Part shown: positions 46,640 to 58,000 of the stretch, in pieces
Layout: each line of letters begins with the position of its first letter
How positions within the stretch are numbered: the stretch's first letter is position 1
Source of the DNA: Thinopyrum elongatum
Taxonomy: Eukaryota > Streptophyta > Magnoliopsida > Poales > Poaceae
Reading direction: 5' to 3'
DNA length: 64,000 bases
NCBI GenBank assembly: GCA_011799875.1
Contig: CM022298.1
Coordinates: forward strand, 197,150,076-197,214,075
Notes under the pieces: generated by a model
Database searches by the model: none
What the model was told of the DNA's origin: nothing
Seen by the model: the letters and a program-made list of their open reading frames with translations, nothing else
Translations under genes and position numbers: made by a program

Positions 46640-47925
46640 GTTTATATCAAAGTTTTTCCTCCTGTGTGGCCGTTTTATTAAATCTGAGAGTTGGCCAGTC
46701 GTTGGCTTCAGCCCCCACGCAGGTAGTACGGGGGTGTTTGGGATAGAATCTGAACACTCTTGATCCAAAGTTTGGTCCTTGAAGGAGGTGTTTAGCGCGA
46801 TGAACCAGGCAATCAGACTATGTGGCTTTATCACCCTCACTTAGCCATAGGAGTTTGATGGCGGGTCTACAATATAGGCCCTGGTATGTACGCGTTTACC
46901 CGAATATGGTGCATTACATAGGTGACCAGAAAAACGGTCCTTCATGTAATACGGAGAGAATAGTGAAGGATTCTGATTAGTCATCGAGTGGTTGACCAGC
47001 TCTCGCCGCATCATGACAGTCAGTTTTCGGCTTTCTCTACTGAGGTGCTCATCCGGATGAACCGGGACACAATCGCAGTAGTTCTCCCTTTACTACCGTA
47101 GCCGATATAGCGGAACGTAAGGTTGTAAGCACAGGAGCCGGGCAACCCAACTATTGACCAAAGACATGATTCGGAGCTGATGCATATAAGGCCAAACTCG
47201 TGACGCCGAAGTGTGCTGAAAAGCTTTTCGGACTTGTCGGCAACTCATGTGTTGCCGTATCGAGCCCCTGGCAATTTGTGCCGAGGTGATTAGGGCCTCC
47301 TGTTTATATCAAGATTTTTCCTCCTGTGCGGCCGTTTTATTAAATCTGAGAGTTGGCCAGTCGTCGGCTTCAGCCCCCACGTAGGTAGTACGGGGGTGTT
47401 CGGGATAAATTCTAAACACTCTTGATCCAAAGTTTGGTCCTTGAAGGAGGTGTTTAGCGCAACGAACCAGGCAATCGGACTATGTGGCTTTATCACCCTC
47501 ACTTAGCCATAGGAGTTTTATAATAGAAATTTAGGCACAGCCCCTAGTATTCGTGAGTCCGAACTAGGGTGCTGTAAACACCTGATCGGGTAGAGACCGA
47601 TTCGTCGCATAATGCGGAAAAAATCGCAAAAGATTTGTAACCTCCGAAGAGCTGACCGGCTCACGCCACATCATGACAGTCAGTTTTCGGCTTTCTCTAC
47701 TGAGGTGCTCATCCGGATGAACCAGGGCACAATCACAGTAGTTCTCCCTTTACTACCCTAGCCGATATAGCGAAACGTAAGGTAGCAAGCATAGGAGACG
47801 GGCAACCCAACTATTGACCAAAGACATGATTCGGAGCCAATGCATATAATGCTAAATTCAGGGTGCCGAACTATACTGTAAAAAGTGTTCGGACTTTGTT
47901 GCCGTAATATGGGGCGCAATAGATC
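46640..47925. repeat. 660-bp tandem duplication in Gypsy-B
   Basis: The landmarks 'tttttcctcctgtg' (46649 and 47313) and 'ctttctctactgaggtgct' (47031 and 47691) recur 660-664 bp apart in the same order. The two copies differ by scattered substitutions and by a diverged stretch near 46860-46980 versus 47520-47640. No protein is conserved in it. It fills the place where RT and integrase would be expected; 47926-48445 also shows no recognised gene. Confidence 0.85.
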
Positions 47926-48445
47926 CCCTGGCGAACTTAAGCCGTACCAAAGTGTACGGGTGCAATTGATAATATTATCAAGAAAAAATGAAGTAGTAAG
48001 CTAGTGCCGCAGAAGTTGGGGCGCGAACTGTTTCCATTATAATTTTATTGATAAGTCAAAGCGTATAAGTAGTGCGATAAGCAACAGGGCTATTTAACAT
48101 GCCATGGCCAAGAGAGAGCTGCGTGCGGGTCCTGAGAACAGGTGAAGTGACCGTCAAAAAGACCTCCTAAAGATTCCCGTATACCTCAATGCTTCTCGCT
48201 GTCTTGGTGTCTCTATCCTTCGAAAGGGCCGATGATCAGGCCGTCTTGAGGGGCCTGTTGAGAAGAAACCTGAAAAGGATAAAAAAGAAGAAGTCAAAGT
48301 ATGTGTGTCCATGGGAGGTCGAGCCGTATTATGGACCAAAATCTAATTATGCCTCCGTCTATGCCCATGGTATTTTAAGTGTGTAGTTATGTACGCGTGG
48401 TACGTATGCCGCCATTTGGCCGGGACGGAGACGGAGGCCGGATTG

Positions 48446-51400
48446 CTAGTCTGACTCCTGACGAGCCGGACTATAATGGTGCGGAGTAGTCCGGATCCAT
48501 TTGACAGTGTCCGGGAGCTTGGCCGCTGAATTAAGATTCTTCTTGGCAAGGCCGCTCTGTACTTCCGCTGCCAAGGCCGCGGTGTGCTCCTTGGTATGGA
48601 GGGAGCGCTCCGTGTTTCCGTTAATTGTTATGACGCCGCGTGGTCCCAGCATCTTGAGCTTGAGATAAGCATAGTGTGGCACCGCATTGAATCGAGCAAA
48701 TGCGGTTCGTCCGAGCTGTGCGTGATAGCCGCTGCGGAAGGGGACGATATCGAAGATCAACTCTTCGCTTCTGAAGTTGTCCGGGGATCCGAAGACAACC
48801 TCTAGTGTGATTGAGCCCGTACAACGGGCCTCTACACCTGGTATGACTCCTTTAAATGTAGTTTTTGTGGGTTTGATCCTTGAGGGATCGATGCCCATTT
48901 TGCGCACTATATCCTGATAGAGCAGGTTCAGGCTGCTGCCGCCGTCCATGAGGACGCATGTGAGATGGAAACCATCAACAATTGGATCAAGGACCAGTGC
49001 GGCTGAACTGCCATGACGGATACTGGTCGGATGGTCCCTGCGATCGAAGGCGATCGGGCAGGACGACCATGGGTTGAACTTTGGGGCGACTGGCTCTATC
49101 GCGTAGACGTCCCTGAGCGCTCGTTTGCGCTCCCTTTTAGGTATATGAGTGGCGTATATCATGTTCACCGTTTTAACCTGGGGAGGGAACTTCTTCTGTC
49201 CTCCTGTGTTCGGCGGACGGGACTCCTCATCGTCATCCTCGCTTTGCCCTTCTTGTTTTCGGCATTTAACTTGCCGGCCTGTTTGAAAACCCAACATTCT
49301 CTGTTGGTATGATTGGCTGGTTTAACGGGGGTGTCGTGGATCTGGCATGGACGATCGAGTATGCGGTCCAAGCTGGATGAGCCCGCATTGTTTCTTTTGT
49401 ATGGCTTCTTCCGCTGGCTGGACTTGGAGCCGCTGAAACCGGCGTTGACTGCCGTGTCATCGGCAGTGCCACCATTGCTTCAGCGCTTGTGCCTGTTGCG
49501 TCGGGGCTTGTCATTGCTATTCTTGGCTTCAGAGATACCGGCATCACTTGCAGTGTTACTGCTACGGGCTAGCCAACTATCCTCGCCCGCACAAAAGCGG
49601 GTGATGAGTGCCGTGAGGGCTGCCATGGACTTCGGCTTTTCTTGGCCGAGGTGACGAGCGAGCCATTCGTCACGGATGTTATGCTTAAAGGCCGCTAGGG
49701 CTTCGGCATCCGGGCAGTCGATGATCTGGTTCTTTTTAGTTAGGAACCTAGTCCAGAATTTCCTGGCCGACTCTCCAGGCTGTTGAACTATGTGACTTAA
49801 GTCATCGGCATCCGGGGGTCGTACGTATGTGCCTTCGAAGTTGTCGCGGAAGGCGTCTTCCAAGTCCTCCTAGCTGCCAATAGAGTTTTCAGGCAGACTG
49901 TTTAACCAGTGCCGAGCTGGCCCCTTGAGTTTTAGTGGGAGGTATTTGATGGCGTGAAGGTCATCGCCGCGGGCCATATGAATATGGAGAAGAAAATCCT
50001 CAATCCATACCGTGGGATCTGTTGTTCCATCATATGATTCGATATTTACGGGTTTAAACCATTCCAGGAATTTGTGCTCCATAACTTCATCAGTGAAGCA
50101 AAGGGGATGTGCGGCGCATCTATATTGGGCCAAGTCGCGACGTAGTGCGGATGTAGTCCGTCTACGGTTTTCGGCCCGGGCGAGGTTATGCTGATTACGT
50201 CTGGCTTGATAGCCGTCGTCGCGCGCCAGGGCATGCCCCCGCGATCCGTAGATCGATCTGGACTGACCTGCTCTGTTCTTCAGGTTTTGCCGCTGGTCAT
50301 ATGCGTATTCCCGAGTTGTGGTATCTTTGCCTTTTCGGTGAGGTAGTATGGGCAGGTGTTCGGCTTGGGTTGCCACTTTGTCCCGGCCACCTGGTGGTCG
50401 GTCAGCCGCATTACGTGTTGATGGCATGGGCTCAAGTGCCTCGTCGTCGAATTGGGGCAGCAATTTACGCTTCGGGTAACTTTTAATGGGGCGCTCGAGT
50501 CCGTATTCCTCGGCTGCCAGGACATCATTCCATCTGTCATTGAGCAAATCTTGATCAGCTTGAAGTTGCTGCTATTTCTTTTTCAGGCTCCTCGCAGTGG
50601 CTATTAGCCGGCGCTTAAAGCACTCCTGCTCGACGGGTTCCTCAGGCACGATAAAGTCTTCATCGCCGAGGCTCACCTCATCTTCGGAGAGTGGAAGATA
50701 GTTGCTGTCCTCCGAGTCTGCGTTTATGGCCTGTTCGTCAGGGCTGACTTGCCCATCTTCCCTACCGTCCTGTTCAGAAGTCGGCTCGGCGGGATCTTTT
50801 TTGTCTTCGGCATCGTCCGGAGTATTGTTTTCTCTTGTGCCGGTATTGCTGTCTTTTCCACGGCGTGATTTAGAGCGGTGCCGCTGACGTCGGCGCTTTG
50901 GCTGTATCTCAGGAGGTTTATTCTCGACTGGATCTTTCTCATTATCGCCATTATTCTGTTTGGGAGTATCCACCGTGTACACATCATACGAGGAGGTGGC
51001 TGTCCAGCGCCCAGTAAACGGCGGGTTTTGGGCCTGCTCTTCTCCGGCATCGTCGTCCATACCGTCGATGTCTTCGGAGTCGTAATCGAGCATGTCGGTT
51101 AAGTCTTCGACAGTGGCAATGAAGTGGGCGGTGGGTGGGAAGCGAAATTCTCCGTCATCAGCCTCCAGTTCAAACCGGATATATTTTGGCTGTGAGTCCC
51201 CCGCTAAGGAGAGGGTTTTTAATGAGTTCAGCACATCACCCAAAGGTGATTGTCGGAAGATGTCCACGGAGCTGAACTCGACGATCGGCGCCCGATCGAG
51301 CTCGATGGGCGCGGACGCACGCGGTTCAAAACTTGTGGCCGGAGACGAGTCCGAGGTTCCGATGACGCAGATCCCGTCCGAAGTTGGGTCTGTGTGCGGC

Positions 51401-51783
51401 TCCAACGCCGCTGAGTCTGCGGATTCCGTGGCGGGGTTGTGCTTCCCATCCTCGGATGGCGCAATCTGCTCCGGATCTAGGTCCAGGGCAGTTACAGGCG
51501 CTATCTCCCGGGTGTAGTCCGATGACAGATTTAAGTCATGTTCATCGCGGTGGTAGGGAGCGGTTGCCATGGGCTCGAATCCGTCGAATATCAAGTCTCC
51601 GCGGATATTAGCAACGTAGTTCAAGCTTCCAAACCTGACCTGATGGCCAGGGGCGTAGCTGTCGATCTACTCTAGATGGCCAAGCGAGTTGGCCCGCAGT
51701 ACGAAGCCGCCGAATACGAAGATCTGGCTGGGGAGAAAGACCTCCCTCAAGGCAGCATCGTTGTGGATGATTGATGGAGCCAT
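48446..51783 (-). pseudogene. Gypsy-B gag-protease
   Basis: Starts MAPSIIHNDAALREVFL at 51783; TAG at codon 39 (51667-51669). A long acidic N-terminal region (51624-50575) ends in a stop before QQLQADQDLLNDRW. The gag core (50547-49480) has YDGTTDPTVWIEDFL, WLNSLPENSI, ARKFWTRFLTKKNQ and HNIRDEWLARHLGQ; a stop falls near 49872. A knuckle-like NRECWVFKQ and the aspartic protease motif LMDGGSSLNLL (near 48925) follow in a shifted frame, and the segment ends near 48446 with PHHYSPARQESD. No RT follows. Gag and protease of this kind are typical of Tat-lineage Gypsy elements. Confidence 0.85.
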
Positions 51784-51815
51784 CAAGTCTTCTTAGGATG
51801 ACACAGCGGAACTCT

Positions 51816-51829
51816 CAATGAAAGCACCA
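51816..51829 (-). other. Gypsy-B primer-binding site
   Basis: The minus strand reads TGGTGCTTTCATTG one base after the LTR end at 51831. The TGG start and position fit a tRNA primer site; the tRNA is not assigned. This sets the element's direction as minus. Confidence 0.65.
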
Positions 51830-51830
51830 A

Positions 51831-52300
51831 TGTCGGTGTCAAAACCGGCGGATCTCGGGTAGGGGGTCCCGAACTATGCGTCTAAGGTCGATGGTAATAG
51901 GAGATAGGGGACACGATGTTTACCCAGGTTCGGGCCCTCTCTATGGAGGTAATACCCTACGTCCTACTTGATTGATCTTGATGAACATGAATATTACAAG
52001 AGTTGATCTACCACGAGATCGTAATGGCCAAACCCTAGAAGTCTAGCCTGTCTGATTATGATTGCCCCTACGAACTAAACCCTCCGGTTTATATAGACAC
52101 CGGAGGGGACTAGGGTTGTACAAAGTCGGTTACAGAGAAAGGAATCTTCATATCCGAACGCCAAGCTTGCCGGCCACGCCAAGGAGAGTCCCATCCGGAC
52201 ACGGGAGAGAGTATTCTGTCTTGTATCTTCATGGCCCATCAGTCCGGCCCACGTTACCTAGCCTCGACGCCTGAGGACCCCTTAATCCAGGAATCCCTCA
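51831..52300 (-). repeat. Gypsy-B 5' LTR
   Basis: 470 bp from TGTCGGTGTCAAAACC to GGAATCCCTCA, equal in length to its partner LTR and nearly identical in sequence. Confidence 0.92.
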
Positions 52301-52327
52301 TCGCGGTCAGGGTGTCGGGGTGCCGGG

Positions 52328-52540
52328 GTTGTCTTCTTCTTCTTCTATTCTTCTGCTCCTACTGCTCTTCTTCTTCTTCTTCTTCTTCTTTTCTTCTTTA
52401 TTTTCCTTTTTCCTCTCCTTCTTTTTCTTCTTCTTCCTTCTTTTCCTTCTTCCTCTTGACTTCTTTTTCTTCTTCATTTTCCTTATTTTCCTCTCCACTT
52501 CTACTTTTTCTTCTTTTCTTCTTTTTTTTCATCTCACAAA
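52328..52540. repeat. TTC-rich pyrimidine tract in CACTA-B
   Basis: About 210 bp that is almost pure T and C on the plus strand, rich in TTCTTC and CTCCTT. Long Ser/Phe/Leu or Lys/Glu frames here come from composition. It mirrors the GAA/TTC tract at 36150-36320 at the other end of the element. Confidence 0.8.
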
Positions 52541-53035
52541 ATGTACTAATAACCTAAAATATGACTAACCTAAAATCTACTAACCTAAAACAAGCAACTA
52601 AATCAACTAACCTAAATTACTAACAGTACAACATAAATCAAAAAACAGCAAGAAAAAAAGGAAAGAAAAAAAAGTGAAGAACCTCACCGGGGGAGGCTGG
52701 ACGGAGCGGCGCCGGGCGGCGGGGGGCGGCTGGACGGAGAGGCGCCAGGCGGCGGGGGGCGGAGTGGAAACGGGCGCCGGGGCACCGGGCGGCCTTGGGG
52801 GTCGGGGGCGGTGGGGGTCTGGGGCGGGGGCGGCTCGGGCACGGGGGCGGCGGCGCGGGTGAGGTAGGGGAGAGAGAGGGGTGGGGCGCGGGCGCTGGCC
52901 ACTGTTTAGTTAGGTCACAGCTCTTTGTCGTCTGCTAGCAGACAACAAAGAGCCTAGCTAGTGGGGTGGGGCCGGGGGAAACGGCCGTTAGGTTGGCCAC
53001 TTTCTTTGCCGTCTGCTGGCGGACGGAAAAGAAGC
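52541..53035 (-). other. CACTA-B 5' end: AT-rich leader, GC-rich block, subterminal repeats
   Basis: 52541-52680 is A-rich and non-coding. 52684-52902 is strongly GC-rich and open on the minus strand for 72 codons (Pro/Arg/Ala-rich, MASARAPPLSLPYL at the start); it could be a first exon, but composition alone could explain the frame. 52920-53025 holds two TTTGCCGTCTGC-type palindromes. The terminal CACTA repeat is missing. Confidence 0.45.
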
Positions 53036-54531
53036 TGAAAGTGCATTATATCGACTAGAGGGGGGGTGAATAGGTGATTTTTACAAAATCATCACTGAGG
53101 AATTTCAAGGTGTGGAAATTCCGAAGCAACGAACTACTTAGCAGCGGAATAAGTACCCAGATGCATAACATGGCAAAAGCACAGTCATCATGATGAAATG
53201 AAATAGGCACAGAGTACAGGTAGCGTGAAACACAGGATAAGCAGGCTGAAGACTAAGTGACTGAAGAAATAGGATTGAAGAAATTGAGAAAGTCTTCAGT
53301 CAAAGTCTTCACACAGTAACGATCAAGAACACAGCAAGTATGCGAGGAAATGAAAGGGTTGAGGAAATAGAACTAGTAGCTCGGTGAAGACAATGATTTG
53401 GTAGACCAGTTCCAACTTTTATGATAGTTGTACGTCTGGTTGGAGCGGCTAGGTATTTAAACCTGAGGACACACAGTCCCGGACACACAGTCCTCACCGT
53501 ATTCTCCTTGAGCTAATGTCACACAGACCTCGCCCAATCACTTGTGGTAAGTCTTCACAGGTGACTTCCATACCTTCACAGACTCGGTCACTCGGTGATC
53601 CACAATTCCTCTTGGATGCTCTAGACCATGATGCCTAACCGTCTAGAGGATGCAAAGTCCTCAAAGGTAACAAGCGTCGGTTCCACACAGGAACAATCTC
53701 TTCAGTGATGCTCAATCACTTTGGGTTTGTAGGTGTTTGGGTTTTTGGGTTTTTCCTCACTTGATGATTTTCGCTCAAAGTCCTCGGAGGATGGGATGCT
53801 CTCAATGACAAGTTTCAGTTTCTCTCGGAGCAGCCACCAGCTAGTGGTTGTAGGGGGGGGCTATTTATAGCCTAGGGAGCAGCCCGACATGATAAGACAT
53901 AAATGCCCTTCAATGATATGACCGTTAGGTGGGTAGGATATTTGGACAGCTGGCACGTAGCACAGCAACGGTCGGAAATTTGAGCTCTCAAATTCCTCAG
54001 GGCTATCATGTTCCTCACTAGTGGGCAATCCGCACTGGCGAATTCCTAACTCCTCACTCAGAACAAATTCCTCAGAGAACAGAAGAACTTCGTCTCTGTC
54101 ACTGAAGAAATTAACTGAACTGTATAAGATTTCCAATGGCTTCACTCGAAAGGATTGGGTAGGTGTAGGATTTTGAGATGAGCATCACTTGGAAACTTTT
54201 CCTTAGTTTTACCTCGACCCCCTTTAACAGTACGGTGTTTCCTATGACTCAAGAAGAAGAAAATGAAACTACGAAAACAAAAGTGTTCACGCTTCATAAT
54301 CCTCGCATGAATATCAAGTCTTCAAGGTCACACCAATTTCCTCACTTTCAAAGTCTTCAAGAAAACCAAAGTCTTCAACTGAAGACATTCATTTTTAGGG
54401 GTCGACTTTCTTCGTAAATAACAAACTCCTCATAGACTTATAGACTTGTGTACACTCATAAACACATTAGTCCCTTAACCTATAAGTCTTCAATACACCA
54501 AAATCACTAAGGGGCACTAGATGCACTTACA
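53036..54531 (-). repeat. Copia LTR 3
   Basis: 1,496 bp from TGAAAGTGCATT to GCACTTACA. It has many substitutions and small indels compared with LTR 1 and LTR 2. The polypurine tract (minus-strand AAAAAGAGGGAGAT) follows at 54532, and PPT-like repeats near 54642 and 54990; 54532-55057 codes for nothing. Confidence 0.88.
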
Positions 54532-55057
54532 ATCTCCCTCTTTTTGGTGATTGATGACAAATAGGTTAAGTTTTCAACGGGGATAAAACATATGAAGTCT
54601 AAATACTGATATTGAGGAATTTGATTGCAATATATAGAAGAACTCCCCCTGAAGATGTGCATATTTGAGGAATTTGCTTTGATTAGCAAATGCACATTGT
54701 AGAGTAATATCATGGAGATCTCCTCCAATATCTTGTAATTCATACACGCATTTAACATATGATATGAAGAATTTGAAATGCTTGATGAAATATGGTGTCT
54801 GATAAAATTCAGCATGCATGCATTAAGGTACTTGAGGAAATAAGCATGCAGAAAGCAGTTCAAAAGTATCAGACCACCATAGGACTTAAGTTTACAACTC
54901 ATTAGAGCAAACACCTCAGAAAAGCAAGAGTTGTAACTTAACATAAATATAGCCCATATATAAGACCCGCTTGAAGACTAACTCAAATTTCTCCCCCTTT
55001 GTCATCGAATGACCAAAAGGGACGAAAAATGAGGACTAACGCCCCTGAAGAATATCA

Positions 55058-58000
55058 TCATGATGTCGATGGAGGAGCGCCAGCGTTGTTGGGGTCGTCC
55101 GTTGGAGTAGGGCCTGCCGCGGTGTCGTTCAAGTCTTCAGCTTCATCCGTCTCGTGCGATGAAGAATATGAACTAGCAACAAGCTGAGGAACTTTGACCT
55201 TCTTGAATTTCTTCGAAGGTGGCTGAGACCAGTCAAAGTCCTGTTGGAAGCCCATCTCCTTGAGATCTTCAGCACTATAAAGATTCGACAGAATAGCCCA
55301 AGTGCGGTCAAATACTTCATGCAAGTAGTAGTGATTCTTCTTCACTATATGTTGAGTGACTGTCATGTTCTGAAGAATTGCACCAAACTGACGCTTGACC
55401 CACTTGTGATATCGATCAACTTTCTGATGAAGACTAAGGAGAAGTTCACGATCAGTCATCACACGCGGAGCTGTGGCTTGAGGATTTTGTTCTGAAGCTT
55501 TGGTGGCAGAATCTTGTGTTGCGGAGTTATCATTGGTGGAATAGGATGCAGCTTTGCAAAACTGTCCATCCAGTGGACGAGTGCCTTCATCAATAACTGC
55601 AGCCTTGCCCTTCTCATCAGCTGAGGAAATAGTCCGTTTGAGGACTTCAATAGGGGGCAAATAGCTGAGATGATTTTGAAAGTTAGCCTTATAATGAATT
55701 GAAGACCTTGATCTGATGAACTTCATGATCCAGGGAACATAAGGCTTCAACTCAAAAGGTGACAGAGCAGCATTGGCCAAAGTCCTCATGAAGAAATCAT
55801 GGTAGTTGATAGGAATACCATGAATGATATTGAACAGCAGATTCTTCATAATGCCAACAACCTCTTTGTCATCAGAGTTGTGGCCCTTGATTGGACTGAG
55901 GGTTTTGGTCAATATGCGATAAACTGTCCTTGGCACATAAAGTAATTCCTTGACGAGGAATGTGGTCCTTGGAATTTGGCCAGCATTCAAAGGCTTCATC
56001 AGTACTTGCATCAAATGATTTGAGAGTTCAGGTTCCTCATAGATGAGCCTAGCACCTTCAGTGGGAGGACTGACTGGGACGGCATGAAGCAATTCAGAGG
56101 CCGGTGCTTTGAAATGAGTATTTTCGGTCATCCAGTCTAGCACCCATGAATTTACATCTTCAACATTTCCAATGATATGCAGTGTGGCATAGAATTGAAG
56201 AATGAGTTCTTCGTTCCAGTCGCAGATGTTGGTGCAGAAGTTGAGCAGCCCAGCGTCATGAAGAACACTCAGGACTGGGGTGAAGCACGAAAGAGACTCC
56301 ATATCCACATGAGGAATTTGCTCATGTGCAAAAATCTTGTCTTTATCAAACAACAGTGAGGAATAGAAATTCATTTGACTGGCCGTCCAGAAACGCTTGC
56401 GACGAAGTCGAGCAGAGTCATAAGGATTGTAGTCAGAGAAGAATTGATGCTCAGTAAAGAAGTCATCAGCCTTGAACTTCTGCTTCTTGGTATGAGGATT
56501 CTGTGGCTTGGGCTGAAGATTGACAGTTGAAGTCTTCACAGCCTCTTGATGCACAACCTCTGGAGCCACAGGCTGAGGAATTTCAGTAGCTGTATCAGCA
56601 GCAGCCTTGGCCTCCATTTCTTTAGCACTAGTGGCTGGAACTTCTTCAGGAATAGAATGAAGTGAAGATTGAGGTCCATCAGAGCCCGTATGAATTTCTT
56701 CAGTTGGCATAGGGGACTGAGGAACTTGATGTAGTGGGGTTGTCAGAGGTGAATTGGGGTGATGACTTTCCCAAAAATCATCATTCAGAATAGGAGTTGT
56801 AGACCCAATATCCACTTCCTCATCTTCTTCATCAATTTCTTCGACGCCTGCCTCTTCAGCTGTGAACTGAGGCATCGGTGATGATACCAGCGGAGTTGAA
56901 GGGATATCATCCACTTCAATGTCTTCATCCAACTGCTCTGATGAAGCAGCAGAAGGATTTTCTTTATCACTGTCATCAGGTATTACATATTCCTCACCAA
57001 AGGGAACAATCTCCTTTGATGGCATGCTTGATATTGGAACAGCATCAATTGGGTTTTCAGTTGAGCTCATCAGAGTCTTCACTTTCTTGGCAGCTGAAGG
57101 CTCTGAATATGCTGATGCTTTCCTTTTCTTCACCGCAGCCTTCTCTGCGGCTTTGGTCTTCTTCGCTTCCGATGCAGAAGGAAGGTGGACATATTTCATC
57201 TGTGATGACTTTGCAGGAGGAGCAGATGAAATTGGTTGAATTTCTTCAGGCACAACTGATGCAGTTGCCCTGGCTTGTTCAGATTCCTCAGGCGCAGTAG
57301 CGTATGCATCAACTGGCCTAGTTTGCTCTTCAGGCGCAACATTAGAGGTTGCCCTGGCATTTTCTTCGGAGGCTGGAATTTCTTCATCAGCCCTGGTGCT
57401 TTCATTTTCTTTAACAGTCTGATTTTCATCAGCTATGCTTGCATGTTCTTCAGTAGGCTGAGCAGATGTTTCAGTCTGAGGAATTTCGGGTTGTGATGAA
57501 GCTGCATCATTTGGAGTGAATCCCTTTGCCATTCTGACGAATCTGACTTTGGCACCTAGCCAATCTGCAGGGTATGCGTTAAATTCATCACTGAGTGCTT
57601 TGATCTCAGCCTGCATAGTCACAAGTTCTTCAGGAGACATTTTCACAACATTGTTCTTCAGAAAACGCTCCTTCTTGTACTGAGCCTTCTTGACTTGCCT
57701 GGCCTTCTCAAATTTCCATTTTTCTTCGGCTATGTAGGCCGTCAACATGTGGCTCTGGCCAGGAGTGAGGTTTAATTCAGGCAAAGGTGTGTTAGGGTTC
57801 TTGTGCCATAGATCAATGAAATCAAGGATCTTCCTTTGATCCTGCATGAGGGGCACATCACTGCCTTTGGCACTAGCGGCCCTTTGTTGTCTATCTCTGA
57901 TGATCTCAGCTAATTCTTCATCATCAGCTTCGTCTTCGCTTGACGGAACCTGAAAGGTGACCTGCTTCTTGTGAGGACTTGGCCTTGTGCCTCGTCCAGC

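Larger units (their letters stand above)
42460..52300 (-). mobile_element. Gypsy-B: non-autonomous Gypsy with antisense gene
   Basis: Two 470-bp LTRs (42460-42929 and 51831-52300) face flanks TCGGG (42455-42459) and TCGCG (52301-52305), four of five bases matching. On the minus strand a primer-binding site, gag and protease occupy 51829-48446. RT, RNase H and integrase are absent. Instead the left half carries a multi-exon gene on the plus strand (43465-46590) with its own TATA box. The layout is a non-autonomous element that must borrow polymerase and integrase. Confidence 0.9.
35222..53035 (-). mobile_element. CACTA-B: TNP2-type CACTA element with nested Gypsy-B
   Basis: The left terminus is CACTATAGGAATC at 35222, preceded by TTC (possible 3-bp target duplication) inside the Copia accessory gene. 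Subterminal repeats with TTTGCCGTCTGC and its complement line both the left end (35240-35775) and the right end (52920-53025). The minus-strand gene set is TNP2 transposase with a C-terminal DUF4216-like part plus a small coiled-coil exon. Without Gypsy-B (42460-52300) about 8 kb of CACTA sequence is present. The right terminal repeat is not visible, because Copia-3 begins at 53036, most likely inserted within the CACTA end. Confidence 0.88.

Noticed and set aside
52307..52568. Ser/Phe/Leu-rich or Lys/Glu-rich frames.
   Set aside because: They are translations of a TTC/GAA microsatellite.
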